64,000 nucleotides of DNA from contig NZ_RZNH01000011.1 of assembly GCF_013141825.1 (NCBI RefSeq), positions 351-64,350 of the forward strand, in the 5' to 3' direction. The notes below the pieces were generated by a model. It did not search any database, was not told where the DNA came from, and worked only from the letters and a program-made list of their open reading frames with translations. Numbering within the stretch: the stretch's first letter is position 1; every line of letters starts with the position of its first letter. A program made the translations under genes and the position numbers. Source of the DNA: Marinifilum caeruleilacunae. Lineage in GTDB: Bacteria; Bacteroidota; Bacteroidia; Bacteroidales; Marinifilaceae. Shown piece by piece: positions 1-9,039 of the stretch.

Positions 1-60
1 ACAACGTAGAAATCATATTTAATCATTAAAAATCCTAAAAATCAGAATCAGCGTCTAAAA

Positions 61-1359
61 ATGGAAAAAGATAAAAATATAGAATTGCGATCGGACGAAG
101 TTAAAGAGATATTGGGAAGAGTTCCAAACTGGATTATTCGCAGTGGAACCACCCTGTTTTTTGTAATTATTATCGCAATTATTTTTGGGTCCTACTTTTT
201 CAGGTATCCTGATATTATCAATTCACGATTGGTTTTAACTACACTAAATCCTCCGGCAGAATTGGTTGCACGCTCGAACGGAAAAATACAAGAACTCTAC
301 ATCAAGGATAACCAGGAAGTAAAAGAAGGTAGTTTGTTGGCTATTATTGAAAATCCGGCCTTTAACGAGGATATATTTGAACTAAAAGACAAATTGGAGT
401 CCTTTCAAGGGCATATTACCGGTGCTCAAAATGTCGATGCTCAAGTTATCGAAGGAACTTTCCGATTGGGTGAGGTGCAATCTTACTACAATATTTTCCT
501 AAAATCATGTGTCGACTATCAACGATTTTTTGAGCTGGAGTACTATGACAAAAAGATAGAATCCTATCGAAAACAGATCAGGCAGTACAACATGTTTTAC
601 GATCGTCAGTACCAGCAAAAGAAAATTCTGGAAAGTGAATTGGCCATTTCAAAAACACAATACAATCGTGACTCTTCACTTTATCAGAGAGGTGTAATTG
701 CCCAGCAAAACTTTCAGAACTCCAAGAAAAAGTACCTGGAGAGTTCCTACGCTTTTCATGGGGCTCGATCGGCTTTGGCTAATACGCAAATCAACATTTC
801 AAATGTAGAACAACAAATTATCGATCTTGAATTGAAGAAGGAGAGCGAAAGAAAAGACCTGCAAAATTTAATGATTCAATCTTTCGATCAGCTCAAAGCA
901 CAAATTGATATCTGGGAACAGAAATACCTGATAAAGACTCCGATTGACGGCAAAGTAACCTTCAATAAATTTTGGAGCTCAAATCAGAATGTAAAAAGTG
1001 GTGAAAGGGTTTTTACGGTTCTTCCGATGGATTCTACAAAAATCATCGCAAGAGTAGAGCTGGGAATGAGAGATGCCGGTAAAGTTAAAGTCGGTCAACG
1101 AGTGAATATAAAACTCGATAATTATTCTTATCTTGAATATGGGATGCTGGAAGGAAGAGTACAATCGATCTCTAAAGTACCGGAAAATCAGAAGTATGCT
1201 CTGGATGTTGACCTATCTAACGGACTGGTAACCAACATCGGAACCGAGTTAAATTTCGCACAGGATAGTGAAGGTGATGCCGAAATTATTACCGAAGATC
1301 TAAGATTACTACAAAGAATTTTTAATCCAATTCGTGCTCTGCTAAAAGAAAGATTGTAA
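61..1359 (+). CDS. HlyD-family membrane fusion (secretion adaptor) protein
   Basis: This 432-residue protein is the periplasmic adaptor type of a type I secretion or bacteriocin-export system. It links an inner-membrane ABC transporter to an outer-membrane channel. A short cytoplasmic segment is followed by one membrane helix at about residues 29-47. The first half of a lipoyl/barrel-sandwich domain follows (about 67-97, with SNGKIQELYIKDNQEVKEGS). Next comes a long coiled-coil hairpin (about 100-285), the second lipoyl half (IDGKVTFNKF, then VKSGERVF) and a beta-barrel domain. In this phylum such adaptors usually follow a peptidase-containing ABC transporter, which would lie beyond the left edge; that is inference. 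The cargo cannot be told from the sequence. The ROK gene starts 30 bp downstream and may be co-transcribed. Confidence 0.85.
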   Translation: MEKDKNIELRSDEVKEILGRVPNWIIRSGTTLFFVIIIAIIFGSYFFRYPDIINSRLVLTTLNPPAELVARSNGKIQELYIKDNQEVKEGSLLAIIENPAFNEDIFELKDKLESFQGHITGAQNVDAQVIEGTFRLGEVQSYYNIFLKSCVDYQRFFELEYYDKKIESYRKQIRQYNMFYDRQYQQKKILESELAISKTQYNRDSSLYQRGVIAQQNFQNSKKKYLESSYAFHGARSALANTQINISNVEQQIIDLELKKESERKDLQNLMIQSFDQLKAQIDIWEQKYLIKTPIDGKVTFNKFWSSNQNVKSGERVFTVLPMDSTKIIARVELGMRDAGKVKVGQRVNIKLDNYSYLEYGMLEGRVQSISKVPENQKYALDVDLSNGLVTNIGTELNFAQDSEGDAEIITEDLRLLQRIFNPIRALLKERL

Positions 1360-1389
1360 GTTCCACGCCCGAAATAAAAAATTCGGAAG

Positions 1390-2340
1390 ATGAAAGAACT
1401 TGCAGTAGGTATTGATATAGGTGGCACGCACACGGTTTTCGGACTGGTAGATCAGTCGGGAAATTGCTTGGTGCAGGATAAAATCTACACCAAAGAATTC
1501 GATACCTTTTCGGATTTTTTAATCACCCTATCGGATCAGATTAAAAAACTTCAACTTCCCAATAAAGAGAGTTTTAAACTTAGTGGAATAGGTGTTGGTG
1601 CACCCAACGCCAACTACATGAATGGAACCATAGAAAATGCTTCCAATTTAATTTGGGAGGGTGTTCTTCCTCTTGGCAATCTTCTTCAAAGAAATTTTAA
1701 TCTTCCTGTTAAAATAACCAACGATGCCAATGCCTCGGCAATGGCCGAAATGCTTTATGGAGGAGCCAAAGGGATGAAAAATTTTATTGTTTTAACCCTC
1801 GGAACCGGTTTAGGCAGTGGCATTGTTGTGGATAGTAAAGTGGTGTATGGACACTCTGGTTTTGCCGGAGAATTGGGACATATTATTGCCAGGCCGGAAG
1901 GCCGACAATGCGGATGTGGCCGCTACGGTTGTTTAGAGACCTATGTATCGGCTACGGGAATTAAAAGAACTGTGAGCAAGCTGTTGGCCAAATACTCTTT
2001 TAAAAGTGATCTTAGAGGCATTCCTTTTAATCGAATGAGTGCAAAAAAATTGGCAGATGCCGCTTATCGAGGTGATGAAATTGCTATTGAATCTTTCGAA
2101 TATACCGGCAAAATTTTAGGCATAGCATTGGCCAATGTTGTTGCCATAAATAATCCCCAGGCAATTTTCCTTGCAGGTGGATTATCAAAGGCAGGCGATC
2201 TCATTCTAAAACCCACACAACACCACATGGAAGAAAACCTTCTGTCGGTTTACAAAGGCAAAACAATTTTATCGATTAGTAAGGTGAAGGGAAATTCGGG
2301 AATTTTAGGTTCTGCTGCCATGATATGGAATCTTATCTAA
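1390..2340 (+). CDS. ROK family sugar kinase (glucokinase-like), zinc-containing
   Basis: A 316-residue ROK (repressor, ORF, kinase) protein without an N-terminal DNA-binding domain, so most likely an enzyme that phosphorylates glucose or a related hexose with ATP in the cytoplasm. The phosphate-binding DIGGTH motif is at residues 9-14, the catalytic-base motif NDANAS has Asp at 112, and the second ATP motif LGTGLGSG is near 137-144. The zinc site is complete: His164 in ELGH and Cys174, Cys176 and Cys181 in CGCGRYGC. Substrate specificity cannot be set from sequence; glucokinase or N-acetylmannosamine/glucosamine kinase are alternatives. It differs from the second ROK gene at 61027, which lacks the zinc motif. 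Confidence 0.88.
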   Translation: MKELAVGIDIGGTHTVFGLVDQSGNCLVQDKIYTKEFDTFSDFLITLSDQIKKLQLPNKESFKLSGIGVGAPNANYMNGTIENASNLIWEGVLPLGNLLQRNFNLPVKITNDANASAMAEMLYGGAKGMKNFIVLTLGTGLGSGIVVDSKVVYGHSGFAGELGHIIARPEGRQCGCGRYGCLETYVSATGIKRTVSKLLAKYSFKSDLRGIPFNRMSAKKLADAAYRGDEIAIESFEYTGKILGIALANVVAINNPQAIFLAGGLSKAGDLILKPTQHHMEENLLSVYKGKTILSISKVKGNSGILGSAAMIWNLI

Positions 2341-2389
2341 TAATTTGTAGCTTTGGCCTTTACATATGAACCAAGCTATTGTGTATTAA

Positions 2390-3376
2390 ATGCGTATAAG
2401 ATTAGTAGTTATTTTTTTATTTGTTGGAATATCAGTGGGTTACGCACAAAATCATATTGAGCCTTTTCATACTCGTAACCTCAGTCCATTGATTCATTTT
2501 TTTGGTATCCCTAATCAAAATGGGGGAGAAGTCTTACAAAAGAAAGACTTTGTTTTTGGCAATTATTTGAACATTGCGAACAATGCAACGCTTTCCCGTT
2601 TACAGGAAGAAACAGTGTATCTCGATGGAGAAATGTACCGTAACGATATTATTTTGCGTTATGGATTGTTCGATAAATTGGAAGTCGAATTAAGTGTACC
2701 ATTGGTGAGACATTCGAGTGGCTTAATGGATCCATTTATTACGGGCTGGCACAATACTTTTGGTTTGCCTGCAAAGGGTAGAGATGAGATGGAAAACTAT
2801 AAGCTTACCTATCTTTACCAGGAGAACGAGACTACCTATGTGCTCATGAATGAAGGAAAGTTAGACATTGGTGATATTGCCCTTCGACTGACCACACCTC
2901 TGCTTCAAAACGACAAGCATCTGCTTTCGCTCTCGACATTTGTAAAGTTTTCGACAGGTGAGAAGAGTCAGCTTATTGGCAGTGGAACCAACGACCTAGG
3001 ATTCAATCTTTCGGGAAGACTTTTAAATGATAGAGCCGATAGAGGTTTTACCTGGTTTTATTCAGGTGGATATATGCGCATTGGATCGGGAGCGGTTTTA
3101 GACGATTTCCTAAGTCGTGATATTTTATTTGGAAGCCTGGGTTCAGCCTATCGCATCAATCAGAAATGGATTCCGAAAGTACAACTCGATTTTCATTCAG
3201 GCTTTTACAAAGAATCTGCCACAAGGCAATTGGGAAAAGAGTCGATACAGTTGATTATTGGAACCGACTACTATATCTCAAAGAAATTGAATTTGTCTGC
3301 TTCCTTTTCGGAAGACCTCATTGTAAACACAGCGCCCGATTTCGTTTTGCAATTCGGCGTTTCATATAAACTTTAA
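2390..3376 (+). CDS. DUF3187 family outer-membrane-type protein
   Basis: A secreted 328-residue protein of unknown function that resembles the DUF3187 family. It has an N-terminal signal peptide (hydrophobic core in the first 17 residues, cleavage probably after SVGYA). Its body alternates amphipathic strands and ends in Phe-Gly-Val-Ser-Tyr-Lys-Leu, a typical outer-membrane beta-barrel terminus. Visible family features are the RNLSPLIHFFGIP start, the LDGE...DIILRYG block and the GWHNTFGLP segment. It probably sits in the outer membrane as a small barrel, but no transport substrate or partner is evident. The yccF gene follows 10 bp later, so the two are probably one transcript. Confidence 0.72.
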   Translation: MRIRLVVIFLFVGISVGYAQNHIEPFHTRNLSPLIHFFGIPNQNGGEVLQKKDFVFGNYLNIANNATLSRLQEETVYLDGEMYRNDIILRYGLFDKLEVELSVPLVRHSSGLMDPFITGWHNTFGLPAKGRDEMENYKLTYLYQENETTYVLMNEGKLDIGDIALRLTTPLLQNDKHLLSLSTFVKFSTGEKSQLIGSGTNDLGFNLSGRLLNDRADRGFTWFYSGGYMRIGSGAVLDDFLSRDILFGSLGSAYRINQKWIPKVQLDFHSGFYKESATRQLGKESIQLIIGTDYYISKKLNLSASFSEDLIVNTAPDFVLQFGVSYKL

Positions 3377-3386
3377 CTACCTAAAC

Positions 3387-3755
3387 ATGAGCATTATTGG
3401 AAATATTATTTGGATTATTTTTGGGGGAATATTCATTTTCTTCGAATACCTTATTGCCGGATTATTAATGTGTTTCACCATTGTAGGCATTCCTTTTGGA
3501 ATTAAAATTATGCAACTTTCGGTATTGGGATTGGCTCCTTTCGGACAAAAAGTAGAATACAACGAACATGCAGGTGGCTGCCTGAGTATCATTTTAAATG
3601 TAATTTGGATATTTATTGGTGGAATTTGGATTGCCTTAACTCATGTTCTGTTTGCCCTGCTATTTGCCATTACAATTATTGGAATTCCTTTTGCAACTCA
3701 GCATATCAAACTGGCAGGATTTGCATTAACACCATTCGGAAAAAGTATTCGATAG
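3387..3755 (+). CDS. yccF: YccF domain-containing inner-membrane protein
   Basis: A 122-residue integral membrane protein built of two tandem YccF (former DUF307) repeats. Each repeat has a hydrophobic segment followed by a GIPFG-type turn: FTIVGIPFGIKIMQL in the first half and ITIIGIPFATQHIKL in the second. Each repeat ends in APFG or TPFG. The length and the internal duplication match the family. The role is unknown; the homologues are small inner-membrane proteins. It begins 10 bp after the DUF3187 gene and is followed by a hairpin at 3783-3813. Confidence 0.85.
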   Translation: MSIIGNIIWIIFGGIFIFFEYLIAGLLMCFTIVGIPFGIKIMQLSVLGLAPFGQKVEYNEHAGGCLSIILNVIWIFIGGIWIALTHVLFALLFAITIIGIPFATQHIKLAGFALTPFGKSIR

Positions 3756-3782
3756 CATAAAAACCAAACTGCTATAAAAAGA

Positions 3783-3813
3783 AATATCCCGGCCGGAGAG
3801 GCACGGGATTTTC
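3783..3813 (+). terminator. Probable terminator after yccF
   Basis: ATCCCG (3786-3791) pairs with CGGGAT (3804-3809) around a 12-nt loop and is followed by a short T-rich stretch. It lies 28 bp after the yccF stop. The T tract is short, so termination may be partial. Confidence 0.5.
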
Positions 3814-4019
3814 ACAAAATACTTAAACAACAAACACTAACATAAACGTTCCTTAACGCGTATGGAGAGCAAATGTGAGAAAAATATTTTGGAAATGAAA
3901 ATCCTTCAAGACTTATAATGTCAAAAATATCAAATACTTACACCGAAAACGTTTGAATAGACCTTATTTATTTTCAATTTAAATACCAAAGAGTCTTTTT
4001 TTGATTCGAAAAAGCAAAT

Positions 4020-4035
4020 TGCTCCACGTGGAACA
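4020..4035. promoter_or_regulatory. parS: parS-like centromere site (one arm mismatch)
   Basis: The 16-mer TGCTCCACGTGGAACA is a near-perfect palindrome around CACGTG. It differs from the general ParB-binding consensus TGTTnCACGTGnAACA at one position (GCT instead of GTT in the left arm). It lies in a non-coding region. A second, better copy occurs at 17304. Assignment as a ParB site is inference from consensus alone; no parA or parB gene is in the window. Confidence 0.55.
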
Positions 4036-4101
4036 TTCGTTTTTTCATTTTTATTTCATTTTCAGATAGTTTGCAAAAACAACACCTTTGCCTTTTTCTC
4101 A

Positions 4102-4109
4102 TATCTTTG
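4102..4109 (+). promoter_or_regulatory. Promoter -7 element for the flippase gene
   Basis: TATCTTTG matches the Bacteroidota -7 consensus TAnnTTTG. Transcription would start around 4116, about 20 nt before the TTG start codon. No -33 TTG at the usual 19-21 nt spacing is clear. Confidence 0.55.
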
Positions 4110-4135
4110 CATTTTGAACACAAAACTGCACAAAT

Positions 4136-5617
4136 TTGAATCCTCTTAAGAAACTTGCTGGTGAAACAGCTATTTACGGCGTAAGCTCCATTGTGGGTCG
4201 ATTTTTAAATTGGTTACTGGTACCTTTGTACACTTATATTTTTCACCCGGCAGAGTTTGGAATTGTTGCCTATTTGCTGTCATATGTGGCCTTGTTCCTG
4301 GTCTTACTCACCTTTGGAATGGAAACTGGCTACTTCCGTTTTGCCAACAAAGAAGGCAAAGCCGATATCACCTTTACAACAGGATTCCTAAGCTTAATTG
4401 CATCAAGCCTTATTTTTTGGATTCTTGTCTTGATCTTTCTGAATCCTTTGTCGGCCCATATGAACATATCGGATCACAAGGAATATATACTACTATTGGC
4501 AGCAACACTTGGTCTGGATGCCATAACAGCCTTGCCTTTTGCCAAACTACGATTGCAAAACAGGGCATTTCGTTATGCAGGCTTAAAGCTGATTAATATC
4601 TTCACCAATCTGGGAATCAACCTATTTTTCCTGGTGTTGTGTCCTTGGATTCATAAAAACTTTCCAGGAGTACCTATTGAAAAAATCTGGAATCCTAATA
4701 TTGGAGTTGGATACATTTTTATCGCTTTTTGCGCAGCATCTGTTGTAAATTTTGTATTGTTACTGCCCGATTTTAAATCGGTAAAATTCAGGATGGATTG
4801 GTCTCTGCTTAAAGAAATTTTATCCTATTCATGGCCAATACTCATTGTAAGCATCTGTGGTCAAATCAATTTGAATTTAGATAAAATGCTGATGCCTGAT
4901 TTAATTCCCGCATCGAAAGATCCTATGTATCAGACCGGGATATATGCAGCCAATTACAAGTTGGCCGTGATCATGACACTTTTTATCCAGGCATTCAGGT
5001 ATGCATTCGAGCCCTTCTTTTTCTCACAGGCCAAGCAGGAAAATTCAAAACAGGTTTATGCCGATGTGCTCAAGTACTTCACCCTTTTTTGTTTGTTGAT
5101 TTTCCTTGGCGTGATGTTTTATATAGACATTGTTAAGCTCCTGATCAAATCGAACTATCACGAAGGTTTAAGTATTGTTCCTTATGTACTGCTTGCCAAC
5201 CTGTTCTTTGGGGTATTCTTTTCACTTTCTTTGTGGTATAAGTTAAGCGATAAAACAAGATACGGAGCTATAATGGCAATCATTGGCTCAGTCATCACAA
5301 TCATTCTCAACATTATTTTGGTTCCACGAATTGGATACCAGGGAGCAGCATATGCGGTTTTCATCTGCTTTGCTATCATGATGATTGTATCCTATCTATT
5401 GGGGCAAAAGTACTACCCTGTGCCTTACGACATCAAGCGCATCCTGTTCTATTTTGTTTTCGCAATGTTTCTTTTTGCAATTGCCACACAAATTAAAATC
5501 GAAAACCAATGGTTAAAAATGCTTGCAAAAACTCCTTTATTGCTTGCTTTTATTGGTCTTGTAATTCAGCAGGAGAAATTATGGGAACCCATTAAAAGAA
5601 CACTTAAACTGAAATAA
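4136..5617 (+). CDS. Wzx-type polysaccharide flippase (MATE/MOP superfamily)
   Basis: A 493-residue integral membrane protein with about 12-14 predicted helices. The N-terminal pattern (PLKKLAGETAIYGVSSIVGR, then FLNWLLVPLYTYIF) is typical of the polysaccharide biosynthesis/oligosaccharide flippase family. These proteins move lipid-linked sugar units across the inner membrane. It starts at a TTG codon 27 nt after the -7 element, and no ATG gives the conserved N-terminus. No glycosyltransferases or polymerase lie beside it, so this is a stand-alone flippase. It could serve surface polysaccharide or peptidoglycan precursors, which the sequence does not decide. A weak stem (AATTTCG/CGAAATT, 5616-5643) follows without a T tract. 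Confidence 0.85.
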   Translation: MNPLKKLAGETAIYGVSSIVGRFLNWLLVPLYTYIFHPAEFGIVAYLLSYVALFLVLLTFGMETGYFRFANKEGKADITFTTGFLSLIASSLIFWILVLIFLNPLSAHMNISDHKEYILLLAATLGLDAITALPFAKLRLQNRAFRYAGLKLINIFTNLGINLFFLVLCPWIHKNFPGVPIEKIWNPNIGVGYIFIAFCAASVVNFVLLLPDFKSVKFRMDWSLLKEILSYSWPILIVSICGQINLNLDKMLMPDLIPASKDPMYQTGIYAANYKLAVIMTLFIQAFRYAFEPFFFSQAKQENSKQVYADVLKYFTLFCLLIFLGVMFYIDIVKLLIKSNYHEGLSIVPYVLLANLFFGVFFSLSLWYKLSDKTRYGAIMAIIGSVITIILNIILVPRIGYQGAAYAVFICFAIMMIVSYLLGQKYYPVPYDIKRILFYFVFAMFLFAIATQIKIENQWLKMLAKTPLLLAFIGLVIQQEKLWEPIKRTLKLK

Positions 5618-5719
5618 TTTCGAGCAGGCTTAATCCCGAAATTACCTTTCATAAGAGAGATGAAAAATGTATCTTAGCGAATCGTTAAAATAGTGCATAA
5701 AACCTCTAAATATTAACAA

Positions 5720-6154
5720 ATGAAAGTTAAGATCGTTAATAAATCGAATCACGATTTACCAAAATACAGCACCGAGTTATCGGCAGGAATGGACCTAAGA
5801 GCCAACCTAAAAGAGCCTGTTTTTCTAAAATCATTGGAAAGAAAATTAATTCCAACGGGTTTGTTTATTGAATTGCCAGCAGGTTATGAAGCCCAAATTC
5901 GTCCACGTAGTGGTATGGCTCTAAAGGAAGGAATCTCAGTATTGAATACGCCGGGAACAATCGATGCAGACTACCGTGGAGAAATAGGTGTAATTTTGGT
6001 TAACCTTTCGAACCAGGTGGTTGAAATTAAGAATGGTGACAGAATTTGCCAAATGGTGATTGCCGCTCATGAAACTGTGCAGTGGGATGCTGTTGAAGAG
6101 TTGGAAGTTTCGGAAAGAGGAGCAGGTGGTTTTGGTCACACAGGCAAAGCCTAA
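5720..6154 (+). CDS. dut: dUTP diphosphatase (dUTPase)
   Basis: A trimeric dUTPase of normal length (144 residues). It hydrolyses dUTP to dUMP and diphosphate, keeping uracil out of DNA and feeding thymidylate synthesis. The five family motifs are visible: AGMDLRA near 22-28, RPRSGMALK at 61-69, GTIDADYRG at 79-87 with the catalytic Asp at 82, a motif IV around GDRICQM (106-112), and the C-terminal glycine-rich [10 protein letters not shown] at 133-142 that closes over the active site. It heads a run of same-strand genes (nucleotidyltransferase, TPR, DUF4292, EnvC). A hairpin in the gap after it suggests a partly separate transcript. Confidence 0.97.
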   Translation: MKVKIVNKSNHDLPKYSTELSAGMDLRANLKEPVFLKSLERKLIPTGLFIELPAGYEAQIRPRSGMALKEGISVLNTPGTIDADYRGEIGVILVNLSNQVVEIKNGDRICQMVIAAHETVQWDAVEELEVSERGAGGFGHTGKA

Positions 6155-6169
6155 TCGTTAAAAAACATT

Positions 6170-6217
6170 AATTCGGATTGATTATCAAGCCTAAATCTTA
6201 ATTTTGATCCGAATTTT
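6170..6217 (+). terminator. Possible terminator/attenuating hairpin after dut
   Basis: AATTCGGAT (6170-6178) pairs perfectly with ATCCGAATT (6207-6215) across a 28-nt loop and is followed by TTATTT. The long loop and interrupted T tract make it a weak terminator. Confidence 0.4.
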
Positions 6218-6253
6218 ATTTAATTTAAACATTACTACTACAGATTATCAGCA

Positions 6254-7258
6254 ATGAAAATTATTGTACCTATGGCAGGTATGGGGAAGCGTATGCGCCC
6301 TCACACCTTAACGGTGCCTAAACCGTTAATTCCTATTGCAGGAAAACCTATTGTTCAACGTTTGGTTGAAGAAATTGCGAAAGTATCGAATGAAAGCATT
6401 GAAGAAATAGCTTTTATTATTGGTGATTTTGGCAAGGAAGTTGAGAACCAGTTGTGCGAAATTGCTACCAATATTGGTGCAAAATCGAGCATTTATTATC
6501 AGGATGAAGCATTGGGAACTGCGCATGCAATTCACTGTGCAGCAGAATCACTTTCTGGTCGTGTAGTTGTTGCTTTCGCAGATACTTTATTTAAAGCCGA
6601 TTTTGTGCTGGATGCCGAAGCTGATAGTGTAATTTGGGTACAGAAAGTAGAAGATCCATCGGCATTTGGTGTGGTAAAGCTGGATGCAGAGAATAGAATT
6701 ACCGATTTTGTTGAAAAGCCTCAGGAATTTGTTTCTGATTTGGCCATTATCGGAATTTATTACTTTAAAGATGGTGAAAACTTAAGAAGTGAATTAGAGT
6801 ATTTGTTAGACAATAAAATCGTTGTTAACGGAGAATACCAGTTAACCGATGCATTGGAAAACATGAAAAATAAAGGCTTGGTATTTAAACCAGGTCAGGT
6901 AATTGAATGGATGGATTGTGGTAACAAAGACGCAACAGTTCACACCAATCAAAGAATTTTGGAATATCACAAAGAAGATGAGTTGGTTTGCGATTCATCA
7001 ATTATCGAAAATTCCATTGTAATTCCTCCATGTTATATCGGAGAGAATGTAAAAATTGAAAACTCTATTGTTGGTCCTCACGTATCAGTAGGATCGGGTA
7101 CAATAGTTAGTAATACATTGGTTCGCAACACCATTGTTCAGCGAAATTCAAACCTGGAACACCTAAACCTTGAAAACTCAATGATTGGAAATCATGTTGA
7201 CATTCAGGGAGATGTTTCGGAACTAAACGTTGGCGATTTTGCGAGCTTTTCAAAATAG
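6254..7258 (+). CDS. Sugar-phosphate nucleotidyltransferase with left-handed beta-helix tail
   Basis: A 334-residue NDP-sugar pyrophosphorylase that joins a sugar 1-phosphate to an NTP. The N-terminal nucleotidyltransferase fold carries the signature AGMGKRMRPHTLTVPKPL (residues 8-25), in which the glycine-rich loop and Lys22 bind the triphosphate. The acceptor-site motif VEKPQEF occurs mid-protein. From about residue 240 the hexapeptide-like repeats (IENSIVIPPCYIG, IENSIVGPHVSVG) form a left-handed beta-helix. The protein resembles glucose-1-phosphate thymidylyl/uridylyl transferases and GlmU-like enzymes. The exact sugar and nucleotide cannot be told. The TPR gene starts 8 bp after it, so they are co-transcribed. 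Confidence 0.85.
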   Translation: MKIIVPMAGMGKRMRPHTLTVPKPLIPIAGKPIVQRLVEEIAKVSNESIEEIAFIIGDFGKEVENQLCEIATNIGAKSSIYYQDEALGTAHAIHCAAESLSGRVVVAFADTLFKADFVLDAEADSVIWVQKVEDPSAFGVVKLDAENRITDFVEKPQEFVSDLAIIGIYYFKDGENLRSELEYLLDNKIVVNGEYQLTDALENMKNKGLVFKPGQVIEWMDCGNKDATVHTNQRILEYHKEDELVCDSSIIENSIVIPPCYIGENVKIENSIVGPHVSVGSGTIVSNTLVRNTIVQRNSNLEHLNLENSMIGNHVDIQGDVSELNVGDFASFSK

Positions 7259-7266
7259 TTAAAAGG

Positions 7267-9039
7267 ATGAAGGCGGGAAGAAAATTATTATTGGCAATGA
7301 TGCTTGGAACTTCCATTATGTGTGGAATTCCTTCTCATGCAAAGAATTTAAAATCAACGAAGAAAGACAAACTTCAGAAAGAAGTAAAGCTTACTGAAGA
7401 ACAAAAACTAAAATTCGATTTTGCTTTTGCGGAGGCAACCAAAGCCATTTTGCTTGGCGAAATTGAGAAGGGGATTTCTTTGTATCATTCCTGCCTTAAA
7501 CTTGATCCTACAAGTGCTGTTGTAAGGTACGAATTGGCAAATATTTATTTGAGCAAGGAGAACTACAACAGCGCACTTGAATTGTCTCGTGGTGCTGTAG
7601 CCCAGCAACCTCGTAACCTTTGGTATCAGATTCAATTGGCCAACATTTACCAGAAAAAAGGCATGATCGATCATGCCTGCAAGGTATATGAAGAGTTGAT
7701 AGAAATGTACCCTGACAGAAACGATTTCTTTTACCTGCAAGCAGCTTTGTACGCTTCGGTTGAAAAGTTTGAAGAAGCCGTAGAGGTGTATGATCGTTTA
7801 GAGAAAAAGGAAGGAATACAAGAAGGTGTTTCTCTCGAAAAAGAGAGACTTTTTATTCAAATGGGAGATAAAAAATCGGCTTATGCCGAAATTCAGAAGT
7901 TGATTAAAAAATTCCCATACCGTGCCGATTTTTACGGAATGTTGGCCGATTTGTACCTGGCCGATAACGAAGAAGAAAAAGCCTTTAAACAGTACCAGGA
8001 AATATTAAAAATAGACCCTGACAATGGATTGGTTCATTTTTACCTGGCCGATTTTTACAGGAAAAAAGGCGAGACTGAAAAGGCAAATGAATCATTGGCA
8101 AAAGCTTTTGCACAAGAAGAAATACAAGCCGATCAGAAAATCCAATACCTGATTGCCATGCTTATGGCTCCGGATCAACCCGAATTATCCGACGACTATT
8201 TAAAATCTTTATTGGACACTTTGGTAGATATTCATCCTGGACATGTTCGTGTTCATGCGTTGTATGCCGATTTCTTAAGAAAGAGAAAAGACAACGAAGG
8301 TGCAAAATACCATTTGGAAAGAGTACTCGAAGATGATAAATCGAACTACGTAGTTTGGGAAGAACTCTTACTGATTCATAATGAATTGTTGGATTTTGAA
8401 GGGATGCTAAAAGTAAGTTCTGAAGCCTTAACTTACTTTCCAAGTCAACCTTTGCTGTACATTTTTAAGGGTGTTGCAGCAGCTCAAAAGAACGATTTTA
8501 AAACAGCGATCAATGCTTTCGAAAACGGAATGATCTATGTTGGCGATAATATTCGATTAAAAATTCAGTTCAGAACCTATATGGGCGATGCTTATTATCA
8601 GAAAGGCGATGCCGAAAAAGCATTCAAATCATATGATGAAGTTTTGTTGTATGAACCGAATAATGTGATTGTTCTTAACAACTACAGTTACTACCTTTCG
8701 GTGAGAGGAGAGCAACTTGAAAAAGCCAAAGAAATGAGCTCGAAATGCATCGAATTAGAAGCTGAAAATCCGACCTACCTTGATACGCATGCATGGGTGC
8801 TTTATCGTTTAGGCGAGTACAAAGAGGCCCGAACTACAATGGAAAAAGCACTTCAGTTTGGAGGCGACGACTCAGCAGTTCAGGTAGAACATTACGGTGA
8901 TATCTTGTACAGATTGGGCGAAGGAGAGAAGGCTTTAGAAGAATGGAAAAAAGCATTGGAATTGGGTGAAGGCTCAGAATACCTTGCCGAAAAGGTTAAA
9001 ACAGGAACAATTCCTGAAGAAAAGAAAGATGAAGAGTAA
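7267..9039 (+). CDS. Secreted tetratricopeptide repeat protein
   Basis: A 590-residue protein with an N-terminal signal peptide (hydrophobic stretch about residues 7-20, cleavage near SHA-KN) and TPR units through most of its length. Repeat hallmarks (VRYELANIYLSKENYNSALE, YQIQLANIYQKKGMIDHA, VHFYLADFYRKKGETEKA) recur about every 34 residues. It probably works in the periplasm or at the outer membrane as an assembly scaffold. It overlaps the DUF4292 lipoprotein gene by 11 bp, and EnvC follows. The set nucleotidyltransferase-TPR-DUF4292-EnvC suggests an envelope-biogenesis operon, but this is inferred from order only. Confidence 0.85.
   Translation: MKAGRKLLLAMMLGTSIMCGIPSHAKNLKSTKKDKLQKEVKLTEEQKLKFDFAFAEATKAILLGEIEKGISLYHSCLKLDPTSAVVRYELANIYLSKENYNSALELSRGAVAQQPRNLWYQIQLANIYQKKGMIDHACKVYEELIEMYPDRNDFFYLQAALYASVEKFEEAVEVYDRLEKKEGIQEGVSLEKERLFIQMGDKKSAYAEIQKLIKKFPYRADFYGMLADLYLADNEEEKAFKQYQEILKIDPDNGLVHFYLADFYRKKGETEKANESLAKAFAQEEIQADQKIQYLIAMLMAPDQPELSDDYLKSLLDTLVDIHPGHVRVHALYADFLRKRKDNEGAKYHLERVLEDDKSNYVVWEELLLIHNELLDFEGMLKVSSEALTYFPSQPLLYIFKGVAAAQKNDFKTAINAFENGMIYVGDNIRLKIQFRTYMGDAYYQKGDAEKAFKSYDEVLLYEPNNVIVLNNYSYYLSVRGEQLEKAKEMSSKCIELEAENPTYLDTHAWVLYRLGEYKEARTTMEKALQFGGDDSAVQVEHYGDILYRLGEGEKALEEWKKALELGEGSEYLAEKVKTGTIPEEKKDEE

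Larger units (their letters stand above)
3814..4135. other. Long intergenic region with parS-like site and flippase promoter
   Basis: About 320 bp of AT-rich DNA between the yccF terminator and the flippase start. It contains the parS-like palindrome at 4020-4035 and a -7 promoter element at 4102-4109. I see no credible open reading frame, tRNA or other structured RNA in the rest. Confidence 0.6.

Noticed and set aside
5616..5643. AATTTCG/CGAAATT stem after the flippase as a terminator
   Set aside because: Stem of 7 AT-rich pairs with a 14-nt loop and no T run.
8966..9028. Upstream start extending the DUF4292 protein by 21 residues
   Set aside because: It would put a charged segment before the lipoprotein signal and lies wholly inside the TPR gene.
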